Of a DNA stretch of 55,275 bases, positions 10,158 to 23,371 are shown piece by piece. Numbering within the stretch: position 1 is the first letter of the stretch; the number at the start of each line of letters is the position of its first letter. Source of the DNA: Candolleomyces eurysporus. Lineage: Eukaryota; Basidiomycota; Agaricomycetes; Agaricales; Psathyrellaceae. A program made the translations under genes and the position numbers. The stretch covers positions 1 through 55,275 of the forward strand of contig JANBPK010000723.1 in the NCBI GenBank assembly GCA_027579435.1, written 5' to 3'. The notes under the pieces were generated by a model that made no database searches, was not told the origin of the DNA, and saw nothing but the letters and a program-made list of their open reading frames with translations.

Positions 10158-13100
10158 CTAGGGGAAATACTTGAGAGAGTGGGAGAAGGTGCGCAACAGG
10201 TGCTCCACGCGCATGGGGTCAACTTCTGGTGCCTGAAACGGCCTATACGTAACGCCTGCATTCTCGTCCTCGTACTCTTTCCTATAGTCTGGTATGTCAA
10301 ACAGCAGGTAGCCGAGATCCATCAGGGCCTGTCCAACCTGTACCCTCCTCACGTCGATATCCCTCTTCTTCCCGTCTACTAACCCTAGTAACTTGAGACC
10401 CGACAACGCCCCCTGATTCATCTGAACAACATGCTTCGCAACGTCGGCAATGCTTGGCGGTCGACAGAAGCCGGAATATGCAAGGTCGCACGCAATGTCG
10501 AACGCATCCGTCTTGCTGAGCTTCGGATACAGTCTGTTTTCGAGAGAGCCGTTGGGCTTGAAATGCTGATAACATTCCTCAAAGCTGGGGTATGTTTCGG
10601 CGAACCGCGTCCATCGCCTTTCCGTAAGCATGGCCCAGTANTTTTTTGACGGCCTTTGTCGTACTCTCCGATGGTTCGCTCTTCAAGATGTGTCTATACG
10701 CCTCGAGGAAGTCTGCTGGTGACGAGAAATGCATGCTGCTGTCTGGATGCCACGAAAAGACCTGGGGGAACGCCCTCCAGACAAGCAGGCTGAACACGGT
10801 GGACTTCGAGATCGGCTCTTCACCATCGAGCAAGTCTCGCCTGCATCGAACTCGTCCGGGGGAGCTCTCTCTGAGAGGATGATAGCCGTTCGGGTCGGCC
10901 TGTAGCTTCTTTAAGTAGGGGGTCGCCTTGGGAGGTTCCTCATCCATATTATACAGTGTCGCCATGTGGATCATTTCTTTCAGGGCGTTCCAGCGCGGCG
11001 ATACACTGGGCAGGTGTTTGATGACTTCGGAAGGAGACACGTCGCCGTTTAGGAGCTGTTTGTATAAGTTGAACAACTGTCCTTCTCTGTGGTCGGGGTC
11101 GAGCACGCTATGCCCTTCGAGCGCGGTTCGAAATGGGAGCATGTCCTGCTTTGTTGGGTTGCGATAGCCCTTGTCTCCGGGTATAATGTGCGAGGCCTTG
11201 ACGTTGGCGTACAGTTCCCACACGAGTTTCAATGTCAACGCTTCGCTTCCCATAACCTCTTCGACGATAGACGCGAACCAAGCTTGCTTCTTGTCCCCAA
11301 ACCTGTCAATGTCAACCCACTTCTCTACAACGTCCACCGCTATCAGAACAGCCGCCTTCACCGTCTCCTCCCGCCCGCGGAGCATATGATTCCCTTTGTA
11401 CAGGTTGGTTATCTTCACCGCCTTGGACTTCCATCCCAGCCCATAGTCCGACGCCTTGAACGATCTCCTCTCCTGTTTGCGAACGAGCATGTCGACGATG
11501 TCGTTGGTAAGGTTCGACACCCACGAGTGTTTGTCGGTCTTGGCCCTTATACGTCGGGCTGCGGCGGCTGCCTCATCTGCAACTGGTCCCTCTACCCAAC
11601 TACGCATGCCCGTCTGCGCCTTGATCAGTGTCAACCTCGACATACGCAACCTGTTCTCTTCTCGACCGATGAAACTGGACAGTCGCTGCGCGTCTTCAAT
11701 GATTCTGCTAATGCCCTTCGTCGCTCTGAGTCCGACCCCCCCTAGCTCGACCGCTTCGGTGGCGCCTTCCAGGCCTTCTTTGATGCCTTCGTAGTCCGCA
11801 TCGTCCTCCTTGCCTTCATCGAAAACGTCGAATGCTTGAAGTTCGGTCCTCAGGTCCAGCACCTCACTCTCCAAGGCTTCCACCGACAGCATACGAGTCA
11901 GCTTGAACGTATCGTCTGCGGAAGATGTCGCTCAGCGGACGAATCGATAAGAAGGAAATCAAGTTCGCAGGAGCCTCATACCTTGGTTGAAATTGACGAC
12001 GTTCTTGCCTCTTCGCTTTTGCTTGACCGCCTTCGCACTTCCGAGCGTTCGATTGACGGTATCGTTTTCACCTTCAGACTCTATTCCATCGTCGTCATTC
12101 AGCTCTTCGTCCGTAGCAGGGTTTTGTGGGTATGTCTTCTTCCTTTTATGCCCGTCGGAGTTGCGTTGCGATCGGCGCTGACTCTGTTGACCCGCTCCAT
12201 TTTGCGCCTCCTCTCGTTCATCGTTGGAGACGTCGGCCCTCTTTCGCTTGCGCAAGGTGTTTCCCTTTGTATTCGTACCTGGTAGAAAACCAATAACAAT
12301 AACAAAAACAAACCAAAAAAGAAAATCGCGAGGGTTTCCGTTAGCAGAAGGTCGATCGTGCATGTTGTAGATTGCTTACTCTCGTCGGCTTGCATGACCG
12401 CATCTGTCGGACTGCTGGATTCCTCTGTCGGAGCTTCAGTTCCTAGACGGATTGGTTAGCAAGCTCAACGGTAAAAGGAGCAGTCAGCGACATCATACCC
12501 TGACCATCCACGGCTAGGTCGGCAACCGTAGGCTTCGTCGAGACAGATCCATTCTGAGCGAATCTCCTCTCTGCCTCCTCCTTGATCCACGCAGATCGCG
12601 TGTAGTACGCTGGGATCATGCAACCATGCTTGAACATGTGCTCTTTAAACCTCTGTTCGCTAGCCTCTCGCGCGATATCCCTCTCGCTGTTCGTGCCATC
12701 CTGTACCGATGGCGCCATCCCCCAGGGCGTAACCTGTGTTCGAGTGCCGTCTTTGTTGATATAAGTGACAGCTTGGGCAACCAGAGCCGGGTCGAGCTCA
12801 AACTCGAACCTTCCAGGACTCTGCATCAACAGATAGCGAGCTACCAGGTAAATAACCCTCCCGACATAATCCGCGTACCCTTCGTCGTCCATGATCCACG
12901 GGCCGTCCCTCAAATAGTTCGCAAACGAATCGCTTTGAAGCCCCTTTATGATGTCTTTCTCTGCCCTGGAACACTCCCATCAGATTTTGCCGTCTTATCT
13001 CTGGCCGTGGAGACTCACTTTGACGACCTCATCTCCGGTGACAAAAAAGCTCGTATATTGGGAAGCGCGCCGATACGCTGTCTGGTTTCTCCAGCAGCCA

Positions 13101-14443
13101 TTCGTTGAGGCGTATAGTGGACGAGCGTGAACCGATATGCGGTAGGGGACGTAGGTGTACCGGGCCGAGGGTAAGGGAGAGTTCCGGCATGCTCGTGCTG
13201 TGCTTGAAAGGTGAGGCCTAGAAAGTCGACCATGTTGCTGTATACACCAATTCCGGGGAGTATCATACGAGGTGGATGGTAGTTTGGAGGTAGTTTGGAG
13301 CGGGTAATCAGAGTCGAGTAATGGCCCGGGCAATCGTTTTGATCTCGATGAGGGCGCCCAAATCGGCCCATCTGTTCATTCATTGAGGTACCTACAACAT
13401 AATATCAACGTAATGTCCTTTGCTTCCCGTCACCCTTCCAACATACCAGCATATGCGAGATTGCACTGTACTGAATGGTATGCGTAATTGCTCTTCGAAC
13501 CCAGCGGGGCCGTGCCATGCCTGTCGAACTCCGACTGGAGGATCTCCTTCACCTCCTCCGGCGCGTGGGCGATATCTTCCATGGCCATAGCGGTAGACGC
13601 CTAATGCACCGTATCTTTGTTAAAATTCATGTCCGCAGCCTTCGAAAATGGTGCTTACGTTGACGACTGCCCTTGTGATTTCGTGGACCTCCTCGGTCTG
13701 CCCCTTCCACTTTCCATTGGCGCATGGTGCTTCTACGTTCGTGTTGGGCTCCAGCGACGAGCCCATCGTCCAGCATCTTGTTCCCGGTTTGACGGGCTTG
13801 GGAGTGGGCTTGAGCCTTTCAAACTTGACCGAGGATTCTGTGATGTCGGCCTCTGGCCCCATAAACGTATCGCGGGCACTGTCGAGGGCATTCTTGGTCT
13901 CTTCGCTACGCTTGTCGCTGTTTAAAGGCACAGATCAGCGTCATAGGCCGTCAAAATAGCACAAAAGGCTGCACATACGGTCCCACTACCCATGCTACAG
14001 GGACGTCGTCCACGGGTCTCCTGCTTCCCAATTCGTTCCTTGTCCATAGATAGTCGCCAGCCTTCAGCTCCAGCAGCCCTGCAACAAGTCATCCATCGAG
14101 TCAGTGCCCCAGGATAAAGAACCCCTTCCAATATACGCAAAATCTCAAGGATACGACAACGGTCTTAGATCAACTCACCAGACCTCTCGAACTCCGCTTC
14201 GTTCTCGACAGGGAGCAGCATGGTTTCGCCGGCTTGGAGCAGCTCTTGCATCCTCTCTCTCGTGGGTCTTGTGTAGAATACGATCGAACGGCCAGGGTTC
14301 GTTTCTGGATGGAGCGGATGATTCTTCGCCTTGTATAGGGCTGGCATGCGCGGGTTTCTGCCCGGCAGTTCCAAGGGCTCGAGGTCTGAGTCGTACGTTT
14401 CTTCGAAATCGGCGCCAGTAGATGGAGATCGAGCAGTGTCCAT
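10158..14443 (-). CDS. Gene A (left copy): predicted 2OG-Fe(II) dioxygenase fused to a large unknown domain, about 1244 aa
   Basis: Nine exons: 14443-14179, 14078-13979, 13917-13659, 13600-13447, 13391-13019, 12965-12499, 12442-12380, 12278-11982 and 11915-10158. Exons 2-5 (100, 259, 154 and 373 nt) have exactly the lengths of the right copy. An extra N beside an A-run at about 10641 breaks the last exon artificially. Residues 260-385 carry the dioxygenase-like core: H274-R-D276 (HxD), H327 in QHEHAGTLP, and R346 in AYRFTLVHYTP. These fit the metal-binding HxD...H and 2OG-binding Arg of the double-stranded beta-helix superfamily, possibly the TET/JBP branch. A basic NLS-like linker (LRKRKRA, HKRKKTY) joins a mostly helical C-terminal region of about 580 aa of unknown function. 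The gene is divergent from Rep-helicase. The fold call is an inference from spacing and conservation, so moderate. Confidence 0.65.
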
Positions 14444-15164
14444 GATCTTCCGAGCTCTTTGGCGACGTGAAAGGGAGGGAAATTTGCTCTTAGCCGAGGG
14501 TACCAGCCCACAAAAGAGAGCGCTTTTATTAAATGTTCAGCTGGCGTACGGTACACCGAGTTTTGGAATTTCCGCCTACCTATCACGTCATAGATACGGC
14601 CACGCATACTCGTGGCCGGCCCAGCGGCGACACAGGAAGCGCGGAGAACCTTCGAAATGCGAATGAGCTGGATGTATCTGCGCGGAAGGAAGTTGCTGCG
14701 CTGCATCGCAAGTTCGACGCTCGAATACTCGGAGGCATCTTCTCGGCGTTCTGCAAGGCCGTCTGTTTGCAGTTTCATCTGCCTTCAGCGTAGAGGATCT
14801 TCTGTGAATCCATATTCCATCCGCCCCGTCGTCGTGCTACCCGACCATGGCGGTGATGATCGCCTTCGCCGGCCAAGCTGAACGTCGTTTTGCTGCGCGT
14901 TTGCGTTTGTCTCCCATTCTTCGAGTTCTACGGCTGATGAAACGTGGACAGGGCATGCGAGATATAGAAACCAACAGACAGAGGTTGTAGGATGAAGGAT
15001 GGCCACAGCTTTCGCTTAGATTGTAGATTGCAGCGGTGGCGTCGGCTGCCGGTGTGTTTGTATCTGTTTGTTGCATGTTGAAACTTTACGATCGCGGGTG
15101 GAAGCGCCCTCGAACCTTCTGACTTACCCCCCTCATACCTGCTCTTACGCTGACATTTATCGCT
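14444..15164. promoter_or_regulatory. Divergent region between gene A and Rep-helicase (left)
   Basis: 721 bp with no conserved ORF. The first reliably conserved residues of Rep-helicase start only near 15690, so this region and the first 500 bp of the long frame may hold the promoter, leader and an intron. Confidence 0.35.
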
Positions 15165-18100
15165 ATGCGCTCTTCTCACCGTACCTATCTATCGTATACC
15201 CTAATAATTTGTCTGTCTTTAATCGGCTTCGCTGCCAGATTTTCGTACAGAACGTCGGTCTCTGTGGATCTCAACTTGAAGCCCACTTTGTCTTGCTACG
15301 ACTCTGTCGGTCAGTATCCTACTGCAGGTCAGCAGGTCTCCCCGAACCTTACGGTAATTGTGCCGGCCATGTATATCACCTTGCAAAGGGGTTTACCTCT
15401 CACGGCAAAATCGCCGGTCATTGTGTTGTCCGAATGCGGGAGACAGGCGTCCGTGTCGAAGTCCGCTACAAACCTTGGCGTATGCGCCTTAACGGATGCG
15501 CGTGTTGCAGTCGGTCCTCTTTTGCCGCTCGATGGACTGTGGGATGGGTGCCTTTTCTCTCCAAGCCTAGCATATCTCTGTCGGAGGTTGACCTGCCCAC
15601 GACTGCTCTTCGCGCCGTGCATGTCTGTCTTGCATGCCCATCTTTCTGCATGGTTGAAAGCTCTTTTATGTCGATTGTTGGCAACACGATCGCTTTATTC
15701 TAAGAATGAATTTGCCGCTCTTCTGCAAAACATTATACCTGGCTATTGTGACAGAGCTTCTCTTGAGATGGCGTGCTCCTGTCTGATGAACTGTCTGTCA
15801 TTTCTACTAAGACGGAACGCCTCGAACCGTGTGCCTGCCCGTTCCAGCACTCCAACTTACCTTTCACGCCGTATGCCTTTTCCCCGACCTATTGGAGGTG
15901 CTACCCATCTTCCTAATCGTGCGTTCAGCTTTGATGAATTGGCCATGTATAAATTGGTATCAAAAGCTGGCAAAGCGCCCCAGTTTGAACCTGGAGCGCT
16001 GTTTGAATTTTTGCTCCTGCTTCCAGCAGCCCAGGCTCTTGTACTCGTCAGGAGCCATCCAGAATATTTGGTGGTAGATGCGCCCGTCTGGCTGCCGCTG
16101 TCTTGTATGCAGGTCAACACCCTGAAAGATCTTGCTGTCCGCCACCGCATAGTTCTAGGACGTGACAACAGGACGAGAGATACAATTGTGCCTCTACTGC
16201 TGAAATGCCTGACTGAACAGAATGTAGAGTTATTCAGCATATTCCGCAATCTGCCACAGCCCGTTTCACCTCAGAAACGCGGCTCAAAACGAGCGTCTGT
16301 GAAGGTTGAAAGACCTGTACAACATGCTGAAGGTGTCCAGCGTAAATGTCCCGTGTTGCCTTCTCCTGCTGAGGGACTCAAAGATTTAGTTGAGAGCAGA
16401 GATGCTAACCTAGCAAATGTAACTTTTCCTCCTAAGCCTCTATCTCGCCAGGCACAAGAGAATATAATATCCAATTTTTGCGCAGCTTTGAGCCCTGTCA
16501 GTGTTGAAGAGGCAGGATGCGTTGTATGCGGCCAGCTAACACTCCGCTCGGACCTTACAGGCTTGGCTGGGCTTGATCTCTCTTGCTTAATTGCACCTGA
16601 ATGTACCAGAAAGCCGAGAGATTCTGATCTGGCCCCTATTGAGGGATTGGACGGCCCTGTCTTAGCCAGCAACTGTAATGGCATTTGCCCCAGCTGCTTT
16701 CGAGATGTGAAACAGCATAAGACTCCAAAACATTCTCTTGCAAATGGACTTTGGGTAGGTGATGTGCCGCCCGAGTTGTCTGACTTGACCTTTGCAGAAA
16801 AGATGCTGGTAGCCAGAATTCGACACAACAGTTGTTTGATTCGAGTGTCTTCTGGAAGGGCCAAAATGGTTGCAAATGCAATCATGTACTCGCTTCCAAC
16901 TGTCAAAGTGTATCATGCTCTGCCACCTCCTAAAGATGAGATGGAAGATGTGTTTGCATTTATATTCATAGGCCATAAAGAACCTACCCCTGATGATTTG
17001 AAAAGGATGCCAATGCTGGTGAGACGGAACAAAGTTGCCAAGGCATTGGAATGGCTAAAACTCAACCATGCTGACTATAGCGACCTTTGTATTTCCAAAG
17101 ACAACTTGGAAACTTACCCATTAAGTGGAGTGCCGGTCACCATGGACTTTAGAAAGATTGATGATTCAACTGATCCTACTGATAAAGAGCCCCTTGCAAT
17201 GAGTAAACATGAAGTAGATATAGAGCAAGGCACAACAGATGGCCCTTGTCCATTGGTGGTGAGAGGTCTGACGGGACCTGAGTATGAAAAGATGTCAATC
17301 AAAGCGCTAAAAGCAAAGGCGCTCCAGCATCTACAGTCAGGAGGAAAAATGCTGGCTGTTGGACACTCAAGTACTCCACAGTCCATGTATAACAATCCAC
17401 AGGCTTACCCACAGATGTTTCCTTGGCTGTTCCCATATGGCCTGGGCGGTATAGGACAGCCTCGACATATCAGGTCCATTTCAGCCAGGGAGCACAAACG
17501 TAGGCTTCTTATGTATCATGACAAGAGGTTTCAGTTAGACTACTACTTTCCAATGATAGCATTTAATCATGAGCAAATAAAAGCAAATGTAACAGGGAGT
17601 TACATATACTCCAAGAGAAGCAAGTTCCAGAATATATCAGGCAGGATTGCACATCTTGACCAGAGTGTGCTGTCGTCTGTAGCTGACAGGCTTTCTAAGG
17701 GAGAGGTAATCAAGCCTGAAACTGATGCAGAGAAAAATTGCTTTTCCTTGCTTGAAGACATTGATCATGTTGGGGCTTATGCAGATGGATTTCTAACAAG
17801 CAAAAAGTTCATGAGGAATGAGATATGGTCGCTGATATCATACAAAGGTGCGCCAAATTGGTTTATCACATTTTCCCCAGCAGACAACAAGCACCCCTTG
17901 TGTCTGTATTATGCAGACAAGAACATTGAGTTCACAGACAGCCTCAGAAGCTGTAAAGAGAGAGATTTACTGGTGTTGAACAACCCTGCTGCTGCTGCCA
18001 GGTTTTTCCATGTACTTGTCAAGCTGGTAATTAACCATGTCTTTGGATGGGGCAGTTGTACAGATGGTGTGTATGGAAAGCCTTCTGCATACTATGGGAC

Positions 18101-21100
18101 AGTGGAACAACAAGGCAGACTGACATTGCACATGCACATGATGCTGTGGATCAAGGACTCTCCTTCTCCCCAATCAATACGAGACAAGTTGCTGGAGCCT
18201 GATTCTGATTTTCAGAAGAATCTTGTATCTTACTTGGAGTCCTGCCATAAAGGAGAGTTTGCCACAGATACTTTAGAAGGTCTTCGAAAAAAAAAACAGT
18301 GAACTGGTCAAGTCCAATCAGCATACTGTAGGGCAGGGCATTCATGCCATAATGCTTGAAGGGAGCGACTTGCTGGATGATGCAGTTGATTCAACCTTAA
18401 AAATGCCTACACCCCCACCTGCTAGAACATGTGGCCATTCAGACCATACTCTTTCTGAATGTGGTAGCTGTGATTCTTTGGATAAGTGGTGGAAGAACTA
18501 TGAAGATGAAACTGACAGCTTGCTCCTGAGGTCAAATGTTCATAGCTGCCGTGTACAAAAGGGTTCCAAAGTTGTAAAAAACATGATATCAGACACCTCA
18601 GCCAAACTTATGTCTGATAATCATGGTCCAAAGGGATGCTTGAACAGTGCTGGGATCTGTGCTGCCAGGTTTCCACGAGATCTCTTTCCTGAAACTATGG
18701 TTGACCCCTCCGATGGACACATAGACATGAAAAAAAAAGGAAGCATGGTTAAATACCTTCACACCTCTGCTAACCTACTTGCTCAGATGTAATACAGATG
18801 TCTCATGCTTGATGTCTGGAACCTCGGTGAAGTCCATTGTTTTGTATGTGACTGACTACATTACAAAGGTTTCATTGAAGAGCCATCATATATTCTCCAA
18901 TGCACTGGATGTTTACCAGAAAAATACAGATCTTCTCAATGACTCTGGAAGCTCTAATGATTCAGCCAGGAAGATGCTGCTGAGAATATGCAACACTCTT
19001 ACTGCAAAGATGGAGATTGGCAGCCCAATGGCATGTATGTATCTTCTTGGACATCCAGACCATTATACCAGCCATGAATTTGTTCCATTTTATTGGAGAC
19101 AGTATGTAAACAGAGTTAGGGCTATCTGGCATCAGCATGACAAAGAGCTTTACAGTAACAGTGATGACAATGGAGAAGCTGAACAATTTGATGAGAGGTT
19201 GCTGCTTGGTGTAGCAGCTGATGGTGAACTGGTAGTGCGATCTAAAGTGGATGATTATGTTCATCGTCCTGATGAACTGGAGAATATGGCATTGTATGAT
19301 TGGATTAGCTATTGTGAGAAGGTTCCCATGCCAAAACGTAAATCCAAGGCTAAGAACAGTAAGAAACATGTCTTATTGGATGAAGCTTTGGATGAGAATG
19401 AATATGATAGTGAGCCTGAAAATGATAATCTTGATAATGAGCCAGATACATCTGATAGGTGTTACACAAACCATTGCCTGCCATTCCGCTCAAGCCACTC
19501 TCAACACAAGACACATTGGGTGCGTTGTCATTTTCTTCATGAAAAAATGCTAGTCCCAAATCTGCTGGGGGGTCCAGTGCCTAGAGCTGATCAAGGAGAT
19601 AGAGAATTCTACTGTCTAACAATGCTTACTCTATTTTGTCCATGGAGAACAGGTATGGAGTTGAAAGGTGCCTTACAGCTGTGGAATGATGCATTCAATG
19701 AGTACAGGTTCTCAGACTATTTCTCTCGTATAATGTCTAACTTTAACTTGAAGTATGAATGTTTAGATGCTAGAGACGACTATAAAGCACGGCTGAAGAA
19801 AAAGCAGACAGAGGTGTTAAAAGGTGAAAAAATACATTACTTTGATGACAATGGAGAGTGTGCTGATGAATATGATGACTATTATATTGATGGGCTAGGT
19901 CATGGCATAGATGATGATGGTATGGTATCAGAAGATTATGCACTTGGAACTGTCAGACAAAGGAAGCTCAACCAAATGATTGAGGCCCAAACAATGATAT
20001 CTAGAACAGGCTGGCTTGAGATTGATGCAACTGCAAAAACTGAGGGTAAAACAATAATTCCTACATTGCAGCCTCTCAATCTGCAAGAGGCTGCCACCCT
20101 GGGTGATGAAGATGAAATTGATCCACTGGTCCATGGTCCATTGTCATATAGCAAGACATCTTCAGACTGGAGAACCAATGTCAAAAGTGCCAGGCAAAAG
20201 CTGCAAGNAAAAAAAGCTATCCAACTGTCCTGCTGCACCTGCAGGCAATCAGGCCACTTTAGACCCATCTAAGGCCCCAGAAACAGATGGTATAGTAAAA
20301 ATAGTGGATATATCATATCTGCATGAAGAATACAAGCCTACCAAGCAAGAGGACTCAGATCTTATTGCCAGGATTGCAACTGAGGCCACCCTCAACGAAG
20401 AGCAGAGGCGAGCTTTTAAGATAGTTGCACATCATGCAACTTCACCTTCATCTCCTCAGCTCAGAATGTATCTTGGTGGAATGGGAGGGACTGGAAAATC
20501 ACAGGTTATAAGGTGCCTTATCACTTTTTTTTGAAGCTAGACATGAATCACATAAATTTATAGTCCTTGCACCTACAGGAACAGCAGCTGCCTTGTTGAA
20601 TGGTTCAACTTATCACTCTGTGCTTGGCATTAACCCAAGAGGGAAAGATGAAGATGGTGCCACACGGCGGTCTGAAGCTACTTCAGTCAATGATGCAGCC
20701 ACCCGTCTGAAGGGTGTCAGATATATATTTGTAGATGAGGTATCCATGATTGCTTGCCATGAACTGTATGCAATTAGTGCTAGGCTGTCTGCCATTGCAG
20801 ATGTCCATGACATTCCATTTGGTGGATTTAACATCATTTTGGCAGGAGACTTTGCTCAGCTGCCACCTACAAGTGGCAAGGCACTTTATTACCAGCCTTC
20901 TAGTATTGAAGAATCAGTTCCAACTACTCTGTTTGCACAGCAGACAGTCATTGGAAAGCTTATATGGCACCAGTTCACAACTGTTGTGATTCTAAAGCAG
21001 AACATGAGACAAAATAAGCCTGGTGGACCTGATGCTGCACTGAGAACAGCACTTGAGAACATGAGGTATGGCGCTTGTACACAATCTGACATTGAGTTTC

Positions 21101-23165
21101 TAAATAGCAGAATTTCAAGACGCCTTACATCCACAGATTTGTCTCTGGCATGTTTTAAAAATGTATCCATTATAACATGCTACAATTCATACAAGGACAG
21201 ATATAATGATTTGGGGTCAGTAAGATTTGCCCATGACACAAACCAATTGCTTGTTGACTTTTACTCTGTTGACACCCTTGGAAGCATAGAAGAGCCTGCT
21301 GAAGCTGGAAAAAAAACGAAAAAAGAGAGGCTCAAAACGTACGCTTCTGTCACTCTCACTACAAAAGCTGTTGTGGAACTGTGAACCTCATACCAGTCAA
21401 CATATTCCAGGAAAACTGTCGCTGTGCCTGGGTTTGCCAGTAATGCTACGTTACAATGATGCAACTGAGTTATGCATGACAAAAGGTCAGGAAGGTGTTG
21501 TTGTGGGATGGAATAGCAAGCCTGGTTGCTTTGGCACTGTAACACTGGATACTGTCTATGTTCAGTTAATTAAACCACCGCAAGTGGTTAAAATTCCTGG
21601 TCTTCCCAAAAACACAGTGCCTGTGACCAGATCCAAACACAAAATCAGATGCCATTTACCTGATGATACTGTACTGAACATTGAAAGAGAGCAGGTAAAC
21701 TTACTGCCTAATTTTTCAATGACGGACTATGCTTCGCAAGGGAAAACAAGAGAATACAATGTAGTGGACCTCAGTAGATGCAGGACTATTCAGTCGATGT
21801 ACACATGCATATCAAGAAGCTCAAATGCAGCTGGCACTGTGATTGCTCATCCCTTCAATACAGACAAGTTGTGCACCCCAATATCAGGTTATTTGCGCCA
21901 AGAATTCAGAGAAACTATGTTATTGGACCAGATTACAGCTCTCAGGTTTAAAAATGTTCTTCCAAGCAGTGTGAGTGGAGAACTGCGTTATCCTCTTATT
22001 CGCTCCTTCCAGGCAGCAAAATTGAATGCCCCTGCCAACATGGCAGAATGGCATAATTCCTTAAAGTATAGCTCAGCAGACAGCCTGCTTGATGAAAATG
22101 CTGCTGACTTCATATGGTCAGGTAGGCTAACACTACCAAAGATTCAAGCCAAACGTGCNAAAAAATGCACCTCCACCTAAAAAGCCTCAAAAGATACAAG
22201 AGCTCCATTTGCCTGTGTTTGCCCCTGCTGCTGTAACCTCTATCAACTCTGTACTTGACAGTTGCCAGCCATCTGGAAGCAAAAGGACTAGGATCACACA
22301 AACCTGCAACAATGCCAGCAATAGTCCGGTTGGTCTAAAGTGGAACCATATTGACTACAGTTGTGCATATGATGCATGGTTTACAATACTGAGGTCAATA
22401 TGGATGGCAGACACAGTATACTGGACTGATGCTTTAGCACTGTATGGGAATGAATTGGCTGCTCTTGCCCAAGGCTTTGCACTGCATCACACTGGTAAAT
22501 GCACCCTTGAAAATGCAAGGGACAGAGTTAGGTCCATGTTGCACTGTGCCAACCCTGCCAGGTTTCCCATGGGACACAGCTTTGTAGGAATATATGAACT
22601 TATTGTTGCATGTATAAAATTGAAGGAAGTTGGAAAAACACACCTGGTATGCAACTACTGCACCTGCAGGGTGGATGATGGCTTGTTTCGGCTTAACCAC
22701 CTTACAGTTCTGAATGGCAGCAGCAATGGGGGAAGTTCACAGAGCAGAGATAGAAACAAATCAATCAGCCAGCTAATATATGCAGGAGTGGACTCCACAC
22801 ACTACCCTTGCTACAGATGTGCTGACATCAAGCTGCTTGGTCGAACTCTGAAGCTAGATTCTAATGCCAGCATATTAGCATTTGAGATCACAAGTCCCAA
22901 CATAATTCCTGATGCCACAATTGGTCTAGACAGCATTTCTGGAAACCGCAGACTTTACACCTTAAGAGGACTCATATACCATGGCTTTAGCCATTTTACA
23001 TCCAGAGTGGTAGATAGCCAAGGCCAGGTCTGGTATAATGATGGCGCAGAGACTGGAAGTACATGCATACTGGAAGGGAACTTGAATGCAGCAAGCAGTT
23101 TGACCTGGCTGCACAGTGCACATGGCAGGACACTGGCATATGCCATTTATGCTGTCCATATGTAA
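15165..23165 (+). CDS. Helitron Rep-helicase with C-terminal USP-like cysteine peptidase (left copy)
   Basis: This is the transposase of the element. Order along the frame: a SAP-like helical segment (TLKDLAVRHRIVLGRD, about 16120), a zinc-ribbon pair CVVC...CPSC (16520-16695), a DUF6570-like region (ALANGLW..DLTFAEKMLVARIRHN), and the Helitron-like N domain. The Rep HUH motif is HMH in LTLHMHMMLW (about 18125-18140), and the two-tyrosine motif is YVTDYITK (about 18845-18868). Pif1 helicase follows with Walker A GGMGGTGKS (about 20474-20500), DEVSM, GDFAQLPP, QNMRQN and DYASQGKT. The C-terminus has SCAYD (Cys codon 22362), IYHGFSHFTSR and WYNDG, a papain/USP-like triad. Breaks near 18290, 18730, 20208, 20530, 21310 and 22159 are each one extra base or an N at a homopolymer, so it is probably intact. 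Residues before about 15690 align poorly with the right copy, so the start is uncertain. Confidence 0.85.
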
Positions 23166-23191
23166 TTGCCCATGTAAGCACAGTAGGAAGA

Positions 23192-23371
23192 TGGAGTGGG
23201 CAGCTGGCACAGCAAGGCGGTACAAGAACTGATTAATCAAAATCAAAACTAAAGCTGGAGATTTTCTGGTTAAAAATAAATAAATAAAAAAGATAAAAAA
23301 TATATTAAAAAAAAAAAAAAAAGAAAAAAGTAAAGACTCGTACCGCCGTGCTGTGTCAACGGCCCACTCCA
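23192..23371. repeat. Imperfect 32-nt inverted repeat around the subterminal ATIR (left)
   Basis: Arm 23192-23223 pairs with arm 23340-23371 at 28 of 32 positions. TGGAGTGGGC at the outer end and GGCGGTAC at the inner end are perfect. The 116-nt loop holds an A-rich tract (about 23270-23329) and the right ATIR 23330-23342. The second arm includes the 3' hairpin GCCG...CGGC. Formed in ssDNA or RNA this would be a large stem-loop at the Helitron 3' end. The right element keeps the A-rich tract, ATIR and second arm but not an evident first arm. Confidence 0.75.
23330..23342 (+). repeat. Right asymmetric terminal inverted repeat of the left Helitron
   Basis: GTAAAGACTCGTA is the exact reverse complement of 278-290, placed about 80 bp before the 3' end and directly upstream of the hairpin. 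The same 13 nt occur in the right element (36655-36667, opposite strand). Confidence 0.8.

Noticed and set aside
10158..14443. Gene A as two genes (short dioxygenase gene and separate downstream gene)
   Set aside because: Splice sites with matching phases link all exons in both copies, and the whole right copy is open over 1234 codons. Transcript data could still overturn this.
15165..18302. Hydrophobic stretch at the start of the left long frame as a signal peptide or membrane protein
   Set aside because: The first 180 or so residues have no counterpart in the right copy and probably are leader or intron read in frame.
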